Assembly (NCBI RefSeq): GCF_020410765.1
Contig: NZ_CP084541.1
Location: 5,820,001 to 5,884,000, forward strand
Direction: 5' to 3'
DNA: 64,000 bases
Source of the DNA: Streptomyces marincola
Lineage (GTDB): Bacteria > Actinomycetota > Actinomycetes > Streptomycetales > Streptomycetaceae
Below the pieces are notes generated by a model. It did not search any database. It was not told where the DNA came from and saw nothing but the letters and a program-made list of their open reading frames with translations. Positions 45,616 to 54,469 of the stretch are shown here, one piece after another. A program made the translations under genes and the position numbers. Position 1 is the first letter of the stretch; the number at the start of each line of letters is the position of its first letter.

Positions 45616-46974
45616 TCAACGGCCGGCGGCGGGCGGCAGGAGCGCGGGGTCGGCGGCCACCGCGCGCAGGGCCGAAACGAGCGCCGCCGCGCCCTCCTCG
45701 GCCTCCGCCGCCGTCAGGCTGAGCGGCGGCGCGATCCGCAGCACGTTGCCGCCTGGCGCGCCGCCCCTGCCGACCAGCACGCCCCGTTCCCTGGCCGCTT
45801 CGAGGGCCAGCGTGGCCGCGCGCGGAAACGGCTGGTCCGTGCCGGGACGCACCAGGTCGACCCCGATCATCAGACCGCGCCCGCGCACCTCGCGCACCAG
45901 GCCGGTGTCCGCCGTCGCGGCCCGCAGCCGCTCGATCAGCGCCGCGCCCACGCGCCGCGCGTTGCCCGGCAGGTCATGGGCGAGCAGGTGGTCGAGGTTG
46001 GCCAGCCCCGCGGCCATCGTGACCTGGCTGCCGCCGAACGTCGAAAGCGAGTGCGCGTCCAGGCAGTTCATCACCTCGGCGCGCCCCACCACCCCGCCGA
46101 TGGACATCCCGTTGCCGATGCCCTTGGCGAACGTCACCAGATCCGGCGGCCCGTTCGCCGCGTGCGCCTGCCAGCCCCAGAAGTGGTCGCCCGTGCGGCC
46201 CCAGCCCGTCTGCACCTCGTCGCTGATCCACAGGATGCCCTCCTCGGCCAGCACGTCGCGGAACGCCGCGAACAGGCCGTCCGGGCCCGAGGTGAACCCC
46301 CCGACGCCCTGCACCGGTTCGGCGATCAGGGCCGCGACCCCGCCGCGCGTCTGGGCCAGCAGGTCCCGCAGGTCGGCCACGCAGGCGTCGATGAACTCCG
46401 CGTCGCCCAGCCCGGCGAACGGCCCCCGCGTGCGCACGCCGCCGTGCACGTACAGGGTGTGCAGCGGGGACAGACTGGTCGGCGACCAGCCCCTGTTGCC
46501 CGTGACCCCCACCGCGGAGAACGACCGGCCGTGGTAGGCGTTGCGCATCGCGAGCACCTGGTTGGACCGCCGGTGGGCGGTGGCGAGCAGCAGCGCCGTG
46601 TCGACGGCCTCCGTGCCCGATGCGGTGAAGAAGACCCGCGCGTCCGGGATGCCGGAGAGCTCCGCGATCCGCTCCGCCAGCTCCACCATCGGCCGGTTCA
46701 GGTACAGGGTCGACCCGTGCACCAGCCGGCCCGCCTGCTCGGCGACCGCCCGTGTCACCTCGGGCAGCGCGTGTGCCGTCATCGTGGTGAGGATGCCGCC
46801 GAAGAAGTCCAGGTAGCGGTTCCCCTCGGCGTCCCACACGTGGCGGCCCTCGCCGTGCGTCAGCTCCAGCGGGCGCTCGTAGTACAGCGGCATCCAGTCG
46901 GGCAGCACCGCGCGGTGCCGCGCCCGCAGCTCGTCGTCCCCGCCGCGCGGCCCGATGCCCGTGTCCCGCACCAC
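45616..46974 (-). CDS. Class III PLP aminotransferase (AGXT2/omega-amino-acid type)
   Basis: The 452-residue aminotransferase has FFTASGTEAVDTAL (PLP phosphate contact), NAYHGRSF, EPVQGVGGF, ISDEVQTGWGRTG (PLP ring Asp) and TFAKGIGNGMSIG with the Schiff-base Lys. The start PLYYERPLELTHGEG is like alanine-glyoxylate/beta-alanine aminotransferases. GTG 46974 or 46971 are the likely starts because AGGAGG ends 5 or 8 nt before them; longer frames lack such a site. The divergent GntR gene 240 bp away may control it. Confidence 0.88.
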   Translation of the reverse strand: MVRDTGIGPRGGDDELRARHRAVLPDWMPLYYERPLELTHGEGRHVWDAEGNRYLDFFGGILTTMTAHALPEVTRAVAEQAGRLVHGSTLYLNRPMVELAERIAELSGIPDARVFFTASGTEAVDTALLLATAHRRSNQVLAMRNAYHGRSFSAVGVTGNRGWSPTSLSPLHTLYVHGGVRTRGPFAGLGDAEFIDACVADLRDLLAQTRGGVAALIAEPVQGVGGFTSGPDGLFAAFRDVLAEEGILWISDEVQTGWGRTGDHFWGWQAHAANGPPDLVTFAKGIGNGMSIGGVVGRAEVMNCLDAHSLSTFGGSQVTMAAGLANLDHLLAHDLPGNARRVGAALIERLRAATADTGLVREVRGRGLMIGVDLVRPGTDQPFPRAATLALEAARERGVLVGRGGAPGGNVLRIAPPLSLTAAEAEEGAAALVSALRAVAADPALLPPAAGR

Positions 46975-47214
46975 CCGTGCCTCCTCGGTGTCCGCCGCCG
47001 CGCACCCCGTCGTCCGCGCCGGCACCAGAACGCTAGGAGCCGTCACGTTCCGTGGCAAGGGGGCGGTGCGCGCGGGCCGCCGCGCCCCGGCCGCGGCGGC
47101 GGTCCGCGCGTCGGCGCGTTCCCAGCTCACCACCAGTAAGGAACTCTGACGCCGCGTGACGTAGCCTGAGCCCGGGGCACGTAGGGCGACACGGCCTGCG
47201 GAAGGGAGACGGGG

Positions 47215-47982
47215 ATGGGCGACGCGCGGCCGATGTACCAGCGGATCGCCGACGATCTGCGGCGGCAGATCGACGAGGGGGGGCTCGCGGTGGGGGCGCG
47301 GATTCCGTCCCGGGCCGAGCTGAAGCGCGCCTACAAGGCGAGCGATCAGACCGTGGACCGGGCGGTGCGGGTGCTGAAGGCCGCGGGGTACGCGATCGGC
47401 CAGTTCGGGCGCGGGGTGTTCGTGAGCGACCGGGCGCCCATCGGCGCGCTGGTGCGGACCACGGACGCCGTGGACAGCCCGCTGGCCGCCAGGCTCAGCG
47501 TGCCGGGCGGCTCGGCCGTCGGCGCGCAGCCCGACCTGGTGTGGGAGGCGGTCTCGACCGGCACGGTGGCGCCGCCGGGCATCGCGGAACGCCTCGGCAT
47601 CCTGCCGGGTGACCGCGTCATGTGCACCCAGTACGAGTACCTGGCCGACCGGCGTCCGCTGCAACTCGCGACCAGCTGGGAGCCGTTGAGCCTGACCGAG
47701 GGCACCGACGTGGTGTTCCCCGAACGCGGCCCGTACGCGCGGCGCGGCGTGCGCGGGCGGTTCGCCGCGATCGGCATCCAGGTCGTGCAGGCCCGCGAGG
47801 TCGTCGGCTCCCGGCCGTCGACGACGCCGGAGGCGGACGCGCTCGGCTGCGTGCCGGGGCAGTGCGTCACGGTCGTGGAACGCACCCACTACGACGCGCG
47901 GGACCGGCCGGTCGAGACCTCGGACACGGTGCTGCTCGGTGACCGCTGGCGGCTGGAGTACGCGATCACCTTCGGCAGTTGA
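47215..47982 (+). CDS. GntR-family regulator, HutC/UTRA subfamily
   Basis: The 255-residue protein has an N-terminal winged HTH (YQRIADDLRRQIDEGGLAVG; RAELKRAYKASDQTVDRAVR) and a UTRA effector domain (LPGDRVMCTQYEYLADRRPLQLATSW; VTVVERTHYDARDRPVETSD). ATG 47215 follows GAAGGGAG. It diverges from the class III aminotransferase gene and may repress it, with an amino-acid-derived ligand. It ends 55 bp from the convergent DUF6278 gene. Confidence 0.85.
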   Translation: MGDARPMYQRIADDLRRQIDEGGLAVGARIPSRAELKRAYKASDQTVDRAVRVLKAAGYAIGQFGRGVFVSDRAPIGALVRTTDAVDSPLAARLSVPGGSAVGAQPDLVWEAVSTGTVAPPGIAERLGILPGDRVMCTQYEYLADRRPLQLATSWEPLSLTEGTDVVFPERGPYARRGVRGRFAAIGIQVVQAREVVGSRPSTTPEADALGCVPGQCVTVVERTHYDARDRPVETSDTVLLGDRWRLEYAITFGS

Positions 47983-48037
47983 CCGGGGCGGGCCGGGGGC
48001 CCGCGGCGGGCCGGGGCGGGACGGCCGCCGCGGCCGG

Positions 48038-48463
48038 TCAGGGCTCGGCGACCTCGGCGTAGACCTGCGACAGCTCCGGCGCTCCGGTGTCGGCCCACTC
48101 CTGCCCTGTGGTGACGACGTCCACCTCGCGCCCGGACGCCATGACGACGACCGGCCTGCCCTCGGGGCCCGGCGCCCAGTACGCGCCCGGCACGGTGCGG
48201 ATGATCACGGTGCCCAGGTAGAGGCCGACGTCGTTGGCCAGCCACGGCAGTTCCTCCGGGTCGCCGCGCCACTGCGGGAGGAGCTGGTCGAGCGCTTCGA
48301 GCGACAGCGGGGTGTCCCCGAGGGCGACGCCGGCGCGCGCGGCCCTGTCGCGCAACAGGTCGCACTCGGACAGCAGTTGGGCCACCCCGTCGGGATCGGA
48401 CCAGGGACCGTTCGCCGTCTCGACGGGCCGCTTGCGCCAGTTGTCCAAGAACGGGATATTCAT
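48038..48463 (-). CDS. DUF6278 protein
   Basis: The 141-residue cytoplasmic protein begins MNIPFLDNWRKR and has the Trp-rich core LPWLANDVGLYLGTVIIRTVPGAYWAPGPEG found in this small Streptomyces family. No catalytic motif is visible and the function is unknown. It is monocistronic. Confidence 0.65.
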   Translation of the reverse strand: MNIPFLDNWRKRPVETANGPWSDPDGVAQLLSECDLLRDRAARAGVALGDTPLSLEALDQLLPQWRGDPEELPWLANDVGLYLGTVIIRTVPGAYWAPGPEGRPVVVMASGREVDVVTTGQEWADTGAPELSQVYAEVAEP

Positions 48464-48648
48464 GCCGCCCAGGGTCGCATCCGGGGCGGCCGGGCACCAC
48501 ACGGCGCGCGCGTCCGGCGCGTCCCGATCCGCGCGCCCGGGGGCGCCCATGTCGGACGGGGCGCGGCGCGGACCGGGCGGCCCGCGCCGGGCCGGGGCGG
48601 GCGGCAAGTCCCGGACCGGGCCGGGCGCTTCGGCCCCGCCCGGGCGGG

Positions 48649-49431
48649 TCAGCGCACGTCGAGGTCGACGACGACCGGCGCGTGGTCGGAGGCGCCCTTG
48701 CCCTTGCGCTCCTCCCGGTCCACGTAGGCGTCGGTGACCGCGGCGGCGAACGCCCGGTTGCCGTAGACGAGATCGATGCGCATGCCGCGGTTCTTGGGGA
48801 AGCACAGCTGGCGGTAGTCCCAGTACGTGAACGGCTTGTCATACTTCAACGGACGCGGCACGACATCGGACAGCCCGGTGTCCCGCAGGGCCGCGAGGGC
48901 GGCCCGTTCCTCGTCCGTGACGTGCGTGGCCCCCTCGAACGCGGCGAGGTCGTACACGTCCTCGTCGGCCGGTGCCACGTTGAAGTCACCGAGCACCGCG
49001 AACGGCCGCTCGCCCGCCGCGTCGGCGGTCACGGTCTCGCGCAGCGCCTGGAGCCAGCGGAGCTTGTAGGCGAAGTGCGGGTGCCCCACCTCGCGGCCGT
49101 TGGGCACGTACACCGACCAGACCCGGACGCCGCCGCAGGTGGCGGCGACGGCGCGGGGCTCCGCGCGCCCGTCGAACTCGGGACCGGCGCGCAGCCCCGA
49201 CTCGGTGTCCGCGAGGCCCACGCGGGAGAGCACGGCCACGCCGTTCCACCGGCCGTCGGCGTGCACGGCGGCCTCGTAGCCCGCGTCGCGCAGCCGGTCC
49301 GCGGGGAACGCCGCGGCCTCGCACTTCAGCTCCTGGAGGCACAGCACGTCGGTGCCGCTGCGCTCCAGCCAGGCGAGCAGCCGGTCGATGCGGACGGTGA
49401 CGGAGTTGACGTTCCACGTGGCGATGCGCAT
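48649..49431 (-). CDS. xthA: Exodeoxyribonuclease III (AP endonuclease)
   Basis: The 260-residue nuclease has all the EEP-family motifs: ATWNVNS, LQELK with metal ligand Glu34, YVPNG, GDFNVAP and the C-terminal SDHAPVVV. It removes abasic sites in base-excision repair. ATG 49431 starts 11 bp after the stop of the MBL hydrolase gene, so the two are co-transcribed. Confidence 0.93.
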   Translation of the reverse strand: MRIATWNVNSVTVRIDRLLAWLERSGTDVLCLQELKCEAAAFPADRLRDAGYEAAVHADGRWNGVAVLSRVGLADTESGLRAGPEFDGRAEPRAVAATCGGVRVWSVYVPNGREVGHPHFAYKLRWLQALRETVTADAAGERPFAVLGDFNVAPADEDVYDLAAFEGATHVTDEERAALAALRDTGLSDVVPRPLKYDKPFTYWDYRQLCFPKNRGMRIDLVYGNRAFAAAVTDAYVDREERKGKGASDHAPVVVDLDVR

Positions 49432-49442
49432 GGGGGTTCCCC

Positions 49443-50096
49443 TCAGACGGTGACGGTCTCGCCCGGCGCGAGCCGGGCGTAGGCGGTGCGGCCGGTGCCG
49501 GGGCCCTGCGGGCCGAGGTTGCGCCCGTAGACGGCCAGGCCGGCGTCGGCGAGCAGCCCGTCGTGCACCGCGTACGCGCGCTCGGCACCGACCTCGCGCG
49601 CGTAGTCGAGGACCTCGGAGAACTTGTTCCACGGGGCGTGCAACGGCAGCATCAGCGTGCGCACCGGGCGGTCGGGCACCGTGAACGCGTCGCCGGGGTG
49701 GAAGACCTCGCCGTCGACGAGGAACCCGACGTTCCCCACCCTGGGCAGGTCGGGGTGGATCACCGCGTGCAGTTCGCCGTGCACCTCGACCTCGAAGCCG
49801 GCCGCCTCGAAGGTGTCGCCGTGGCCCACCGTGCGCACCCGGCCCGGGTGGGCCGCCGCCAGGCGTTCGGCGACCGCGGGCAGCGTCCACACGGTGACCG
49901 CGGGGTCGGCGTCGAGGGCGGCCCGCAGCCGGCCCTCGTCGAAGTGGTCGGGGTGCTCGTGGGTGACCAGCACCGCGTCCGCCCCGGCGGCGGCGTCCTC
50001 CTCGCTGAACCCGCCCGGATCGATGACGAGGGTGCGGCCCTCGCGGGTGAGCCGGACGCAGGCGTGGCCCTTCTTGGTGAGCTGCATGCGGGCCAT
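49443..50096 (-). CDS. MBL-fold metallohydrolase (UlaG/YtnP-like)
   Basis: The 217-residue protein has the metallo-beta-lactamase metal motif THEHPDH (His46, His48, Asp50, His51), a downstream metal Asp in FHPGDAF and LPLHAPW. The sequence opens MARMQLTKKGHACVRL, as in small actinobacterial MBL proteins of unknown substrate. It is the first gene of an operon with xthA and is insulated from pssA by a strong terminator. Confidence 0.85.
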   Translation of the reverse strand: MARMQLTKKGHACVRLTREGRTLVIDPGGFSEEDAAAGADAVLVTHEHPDHFDEGRLRAALDADPAVTVWTLPAVAERLAAAHPGRVRTVGHGDTFEAAGFEVEVHGELHAVIHPDLPRVGNVGFLVDGEVFHPGDAFTVPDRPVRTLMLPLHAPWNKFSEVLDYAREVGAERAYAVHDGLLADAGLAVYGRNLGPQGPGTGRTAYARLAPGETVTV

Positions 50097-50100
50097 TGTG

Positions 50101-50149
50101 CTACGCGCCGTGGGCCCGGCCCGCGAGGGGCCGGGCCCACGGCGCGTAG
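50101..50149 (-). terminator. Terminator with perfect 22-bp stem
   Basis: Positions 50101-50122 and 50128-50149 are exact complements around GCGAG. It separates pssA from the MBL gene on the minus strand. Confidence 0.85.
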
Positions 50150-50165
50150 CGGCCGGGGCGCGCGC

Positions 50166-51023
50166 TCAGGACTCGGCGCCCGCGCGGGCCTCGCGGCGGT
50201 TGTCGCGGAACGCGTAGACCCGTCGCACCATGGCGAAGAGCGGGATGACGGCGCCGAGCACGAGCTGGAGCGAGCAGCCGGTCTGGAGCATCAGCAGGCC
50301 GCCGGGCGCGTCGAACGCCCAGGCGGTCAGCAGGGTCATGCTCAGCACGATCCACGCCAGCATCGCGACGGCCAGCGGCCCGCGCGGCTTGGGGTACTCC
50401 ACGCGGCTCACCATCAGCCAGGCGACGCCCACGATGGCCAGGAGCGTCGGCGTGAAGGGCAGTTCGAGCAGCACGATGGAGACGACCGTGAGCGCGCCGA
50501 AGGGGCTCGGCATGCCCTGGAAGACGCCGTCGGGCATGGTCACGCAGGAGAATCTGGCCAGCCGCAGCACCACGGCGAGCAGGACCACGATGGCGGCCAG
50601 GGCCGACAGCGGTTCGTGCACATCGCCCACGACCATGCCCCACACGAGGACGAAGTAGGCGGGCGCGAGACCGAAGCTGATCAGGTCGGAGAGGTTGTCC
50701 AGCTCGGCGCCCATGGGGGAGGCGCGGAGTTTCCTGGCGACGAGGCCGTCGAAGAGGTCGAAGACGGAGGCCAGCAGCATCAGCAGCACGGCGGTGGCCG
50801 CGTTGTTGCGGACGACCCCCGCGTCGCCGCTGTTCGTGAGGTGGGGGATCAGGATGCCGGTGGTGGTGAAGTAGACGGCGAGGAAGCCGCAGGTGGCGTT
50901 CGACAGGGTGAGCGTGTCCGCTATCGACAGCCGCATGGACAGCGGCATCCCGTCGTCGTCGCCCTCGTCCTCCTCGGCGACGTCGGTCCAGGAGCCCTGT
51001 GACTTGCGGTCAATCGCGGTCAA
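50166..51023 (-). CDS. pssA: CDP-diacylglycerol--serine O-phosphatidyltransferase
   Basis: The 285-residue membrane enzyme makes phosphatidylserine from CDP-diacylglycerol and serine. The CDP-alcohol phosphotransferase motif is FDGLVARKLRASPMGAELD followed by NLSD, with all metal-binding Asp residues. About eight membrane helices follow an acidic cytoplasmic start. TTG 51023 is the best start (GGAG 9 nt upstream) and overlaps the end of psd by 14 bp. The product is the substrate of the psd enzyme, so the pair yields phosphatidylethanolamine. Confidence 0.92.
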   Translation of the reverse strand: MTAIDRKSQGSWTDVAEEDEGDDDGMPLSMRLSIADTLTLSNATCGFLAVYFTTTGILIPHLTNSGDAGVVRNNAATAVLLMLLASVFDLFDGLVARKLRASPMGAELDNLSDLISFGLAPAYFVLVWGMVVGDVHEPLSALAAIVVLLAVVLRLARFSCVTMPDGVFQGMPSPFGALTVVSIVLLELPFTPTLLAIVGVAWLMVSRVEYPKPRGPLAVAMLAWIVLSMTLLTAWAFDAPGGLLMLQTGCSLQLVLGAVIPLFAMVRRVYAFRDNRREARAGAES

Positions 51024-51657
51024 GACGCGTCACTCCCGCTGTCGTGCGCTCGCCGACCTCGACGGCCGGCTCGATCCCTTCGGGCAAATAAACATCCACG
51101 CGCGAGCCGAAACGGATCAGGCCGATCCGGTCGCCCTGCTCGATCTTGCAGCCCTGGGGGACGTAGGGCACGATGCGGCGCGCCACCGCGCCCGCGATCT
51201 GCACCATCTCGATGTCCCCGAGCTCCGAGGCGAAACGCCACACGACGCGCTCATTGTTCTCGCTCTCCTTGTCGAACGCCGGCACGTAGGTGCCCGGGAT
51301 GTGCTCGACGGAGGCCACGGTGCCGGCCACGGGGGCGCGGTTGACGTGGACGTTGAGCGGGCTCATGAAGATGGCCACCCGGATCCTGCCGTCCGGCCAC
51401 GGGGTGATGCTCTGCACCACGCCGTCCGCGGGGGAGATGACGCGGCCCTGGCCGATCTCCCGCTCGGGGTCGCGGAAGAACCACAGCATGCTCGCGGCCA
51501 GCGCGGTGGCGGGGACGGCCGCCGCGGCCCAACGGCCGGAGCGGCGGGCCTTGGCGAGACTCACGGCGGCGGTGGCCACGGTCGGAATCAGCCAGGGGGA
51601 GGCACCGCGGGCCAGACGTACCCGGCCGCCGGATGGGGGAGATGAGCGGTAAGGCAT
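51010..51657 (-). CDS. psd: Phosphatidylserine decarboxylase, short form
   Basis: The 215-residue pro-enzyme self-cleaves at FGSR (Gly-Ser) near residue 192 to make its pyruvoyl cofactor. ISPADGVVQSI, FMSPLNVHVNRAPV and GLIRFGSRVD are the conserved blocks; one membrane helix lies near residues 40-60. ATG 51657 has GAAGG upstream; an in-frame start at 51687 is less likely. It is the first gene of the psd-pssA operon. Confidence 0.92.
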   Translation of the reverse strand: MPYRSSPPSGGRVRLARGASPWLIPTVATAAVSLAKARRSGRWAAAAVPATALAASMLWFFRDPEREIGQGRVISPADGVVQSITPWPDGRIRVAIFMSPLNVHVNRAPVAGTVASVEHIPGTYVPAFDKESENNERVVWRFASELGDIEMVQIAGAVARRIVPYVPQGCKIEQGDRIGLIRFGSRVDVYLPEGIEPAVEVGERTTAGVTRLDRD

Positions 51658-52315
51658 GGAAGACCTTCGTAGCGTGGGAAGTCGCACCTGTGCGAAGCGA
51701 CGCGACTACCTCGATGCTATAGGTTTCCCGCGGCAACTCGGCAAGCCAGCGGGCCTGGCACGGCCGGAAACCCGGTCCCGCCAGGCCGTTCACCGGCCCG
51801 CGGCGCGCGGGCCCGCGGCGCCGTCCTGGAGCCGGCGGACGACGGCCGGACCATGATCATTTTTAGTGTTTCGGCCCTTCCGTCGTCCATGGGCGGCACC
51901 GGGGTCCCGCGCGGTGCGCGCGCGGTGCCGCGCACTCCGGGCGCGGCGTCGCGACCGCGAAGCAGGACGGCGCTCGCCGCGGCCGGGCTGCCGTCGTCCC
52001 GGCCCCGGAACGACGGCCGCCCGGCCTCCCGCGCGGCGTTTGCCGACGTGCCGCCGGTGCTGTGCGGACGCGACGGCGGGCCGGTGTCCGCGCGCCCGGC
52101 GCCCGGGCGGGGGCGCCGGCGCGCACGTGCCGCGCGGCGCTCGGCCGCGTCGCCGCCCGCGGCGGGCGCGGGGCCCGCGGGCGGGGGCGCGGGCGGGCGC
52201 GCGGTTGGCCGGAACTCGCGGTCGCGCCGCGGCGGCGCCGCCGCGTTTGGCGGGCGTATGGCCGCATATGCCGCTTTTGATGCGCGTGAGGGGGCGCGCG
52301 GGAGCCCCGCCCGGC
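51658..52315. other. Gene-poor GC-rich gap between psd and the CitE-type gene
   Basis: The 658 bp contain long open frames on both strands, but all read as Pro/Arg/Ala runs without domains. The exception to the high GC is an AT-rich patch around 51854-51872 (GATCATTTTTAGTGTTT). In S. coelicolor, as I recall it, other ethylmalonyl-CoA pathway genes fill this position. I call no gene here. Confidence 0.5.
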
Positions 52316-53275
52316 TCAGTCGGCGGGCGGGACGTACGCGGTGGTGCGGCGCAGCCCGGCGGCCCGGCCCTTGCCCGCGACGACGAGTGCCATCTTCCGG
52401 CTGGCCTCGTCGATCATCTCGTCGCCGAGCATCGCGGCCCCCTTGGCGCCGCCCTCGCGCGACGTGGCGTGCGCGTAGGCGTCCAGGATCAGTTCCGCGC
52501 GGTCGTAGTCCTCCTGGCCGGGCGAGAAGACCTCGTTGGCGGCCTCGATCTGGTCCGGGTGCAGGACCCATTTGCCGTCGAAGCCGAGCGCGGCCGACCG
52601 CGTCGCGGTCTCCCGGAAGCCCTCGGGATTGCGGATCTGGAGGTAGGGGCCGTCGATGGCCTGGAGGCCGTGCGCGCGGGCCGCCATGAGGATGCGCATG
52701 AGGACGTAGTGGTAGGCGTCGGCCGGGTAGCCGGGCGGCTGCTCCCCGACGACCAGCGTCTTCATGGCGATGGAGGCCATGAAGTCGGCCGGGCCGAAGA
52801 CGATCGTCTCCATGCGCGGTGACGCGGCGGCGATGGCGTCCACGTTCAGCAGCCCGCGCGCGTCCTCGATCTGCGCCTCGATCCCGATCCGGCCTACGGG
52901 CAGGCCCATCGTCTTCTCGATCTGGGTGAGCAGCAGGTCGAGCGCCTCGATCTGCCGCGCGTCCCGCACCTTGGGCAGCATCAGGCAGTCCAGGTGCGCT
53001 CCCGCGCCCTCGACCACGGTGATCACGTCCCGGTAGGTCCAGTGGGTGGTCCAGTCGTTGACCCGCACCACGCGCGTCCTCGCGCCCCAGTCGCCCTCGT
53101 TGAGCGCCTCGACCACCGCGTGCCGCGCGCTCTCCTTCACCAGCGGGGCGCAGGCGTCCTCCAGATCGAGGAACACCTGGTCGGCGGGCAGGTGTTGGGC
53201 CTTCTCCAGGAAACGCGGGTTGCTGCCGGGCACGGCGAGGCAGGAGCGACGGGGGCGCGGCTGCTCGGTGTTCAT
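52316..53275 (-). CDS. HpcH/HpaI aldolase / CitE family, malyl-CoA lyase type
   Basis: The 319-residue protein has the CitE-like pattern: RSCLAVPGSNPRFLEKAQ, DQVFLDLEDACAP (metal-binding Glu/Asp), VNDWTTHW, LMLPKV, and IEAQIEDARGLLNVDAIA. The C-terminal KWVLHPDQIEAANEVFSP is typical of the beta-methylmalyl-CoA/malyl-CoA lyases of the ethylmalonyl-CoA pathway. ATG 53275 follows GGAGG. The usual neighbours ccr and meaA are absent; the next gene upstream is a TetR regulator. Confidence 0.85.
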   Translation of the reverse strand: MNTEQPRPRRSCLAVPGSNPRFLEKAQHLPADQVFLDLEDACAPLVKESARHAVVEALNEGDWGARTRVVRVNDWTTHWTYRDVITVVEGAGAHLDCLMLPKVRDARQIEALDLLLTQIEKTMGLPVGRIGIEAQIEDARGLLNVDAIAAASPRMETIVFGPADFMASIAMKTLVVGEQPPGYPADAYHYVLMRILMAARAHGLQAIDGPYLQIRNPEGFRETATRSAALGFDGKWVLHPDQIEAANEVFSPGQEDYDRAELILDAYAHATSREGGAKGAAMLGDEMIDEASRKMALVVAGKGRAAGLRRTTAYVPPAD

Positions 53276-53438
53276 GGGGACCTCCAGCGGGGGCGCGGTC
53301 GGCGGGCCGTTCGGCCCCGTCGACGATACGGCCGGTGCTCCGCCGCCTGCCGGGAGGCCGGGCGGTGCGGGGCCGTTCCGGCTGCGGCCCGGCCCGCCGG
53401 AGTTGAGGGAACGCCGCACCCGCGTCTGGAGCGCCGCG

Positions 53439-54206
53439 TCAGGAACGCCCGCGCAGCGCCTCCTCGATGGTGCGCATGACCTCCGCGAGCGGCGCGTCGG
53501 TCCTGGCGACGGTCACGAGCACCTCTCCCTGGGCCGACACGGAGGCGGCGGGCACCACCGGCGCCGCGGCGGGCTCGTCGATGGCGGGCAGCGCCGCGAA
53601 CGTCCGGCGCACGATGGCGAACGCGTGGTCGAGTTCACTCTCGACGTCCCCCTGGCCGTCCCGCCGCAGCCAGCGCCGCAGCACGTGGTTGTGCGCCGTG
53701 ACCACCGCGGCGGCGGCGACCTCCGCGAGCAGCGGCTCGTCGCCGTTGTGGGAGCTCTCGTCGAACTGGCCCAGCAGGTAACGCGTGAACAGGCGTTCGT
53801 AGCGGGCCACGGACGCGATCTCCCGTTCCCGCAGCGCCGGCACCTCCCGGGTCAGCCGGTAGCGCTGCACCGACACGGCGGGGGACGCGGCGTACATCCG
53901 CATGACCTCCTTGATGCCGCGGCACACGGTGTCGATGGGGTTCTCCCGCGCGGGCGCGGCCTCAAGCACGGCCTCGGCGCGCTCAAGCGTGTCGTCGTGG
54001 TCGGGGAAGATCGCCTCCTCCTTGGACCTGAAGTGCCGGAAGAACGTGCGCCGCGCCACCCCCGCGGCGGCGGCGATCTCGTCCACCGTCGTGGCCTCGT
54101 ACCCCTTCGTCGCGAACAGCTCCATCGCGGCGGCCGCCAACTGGCGCCGTACTTTCAGGCGCTGGGACGGAGCGTGCGGACGTGCGGTCTTCACGGGCTG
54201 GGCCAT
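53439..54206 (-). CDS. TetR-family regulator
   Basis: The 255-residue protein has the TetR HTH (AAMELFATKGYEATTVDEIA; GVARRTFFRHFRSKEE) and a helical ligand-binding domain with HNHVLRRWLRRDG. A TACGTT box on the minus strand (54218-54213) ends 6 nt before ATG 54206, which suggests a leaderless message and supports this start over ATG 54224. In S. coelicolor a TetR gene flanks the ccr locus at this place, as I recall; its role there is not established. Confidence 0.85.
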   Translation of the reverse strand: MAQPVKTARPHAPSQRLKVRRQLAAAAMELFATKGYEATTVDEIAAAAGVARRTFFRHFRSKEEAIFPDHDDTLERAEAVLEAAPARENPIDTVCRGIKEVMRMYAASPAVSVQRYRLTREVPALREREIASVARYERLFTRYLLGQFDESSHNGDEPLLAEVAAAAVVTAHNHVLRRWLRRDGQGDVESELDHAFAIVRRTFAALPAIDEPAAAPVVPAASVSAQGEVLVTVARTDAPLAEVMRTIEEALRGRS

Positions 54207-54469
54207 GGACCGAACGTACTGCATGCGTCACACGGGACGCGCGGGCATAAGCGCGTGCGGCGGGCGGGCCCGTCGCCGGGCGGGCGATGCCGTCGCGCCG
54301 CGCGCCGCGGGGGGAGCCGCGGTGGCCGCGCGCACGCGCCCGGTGCCTCCCGAATGCCCCTTGACCTCGGCGTCCGCACGATCTAGCGTCCTGCCGGACC
54401 AGCGTTTGAATCCTTTCAGCCGGGCCCTGGGCGCCACCGACGGGCAACCGGCCGACCGAGGAGCCGAGG

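Noticed and set aside
51717..52571. 284-codon minus-strand frame in the gap after the CitE gene
   Set aside because: It is Pro/Arg/Ala low-complexity and its 3' half is out of frame with, and overlaps, the real lyase gene.
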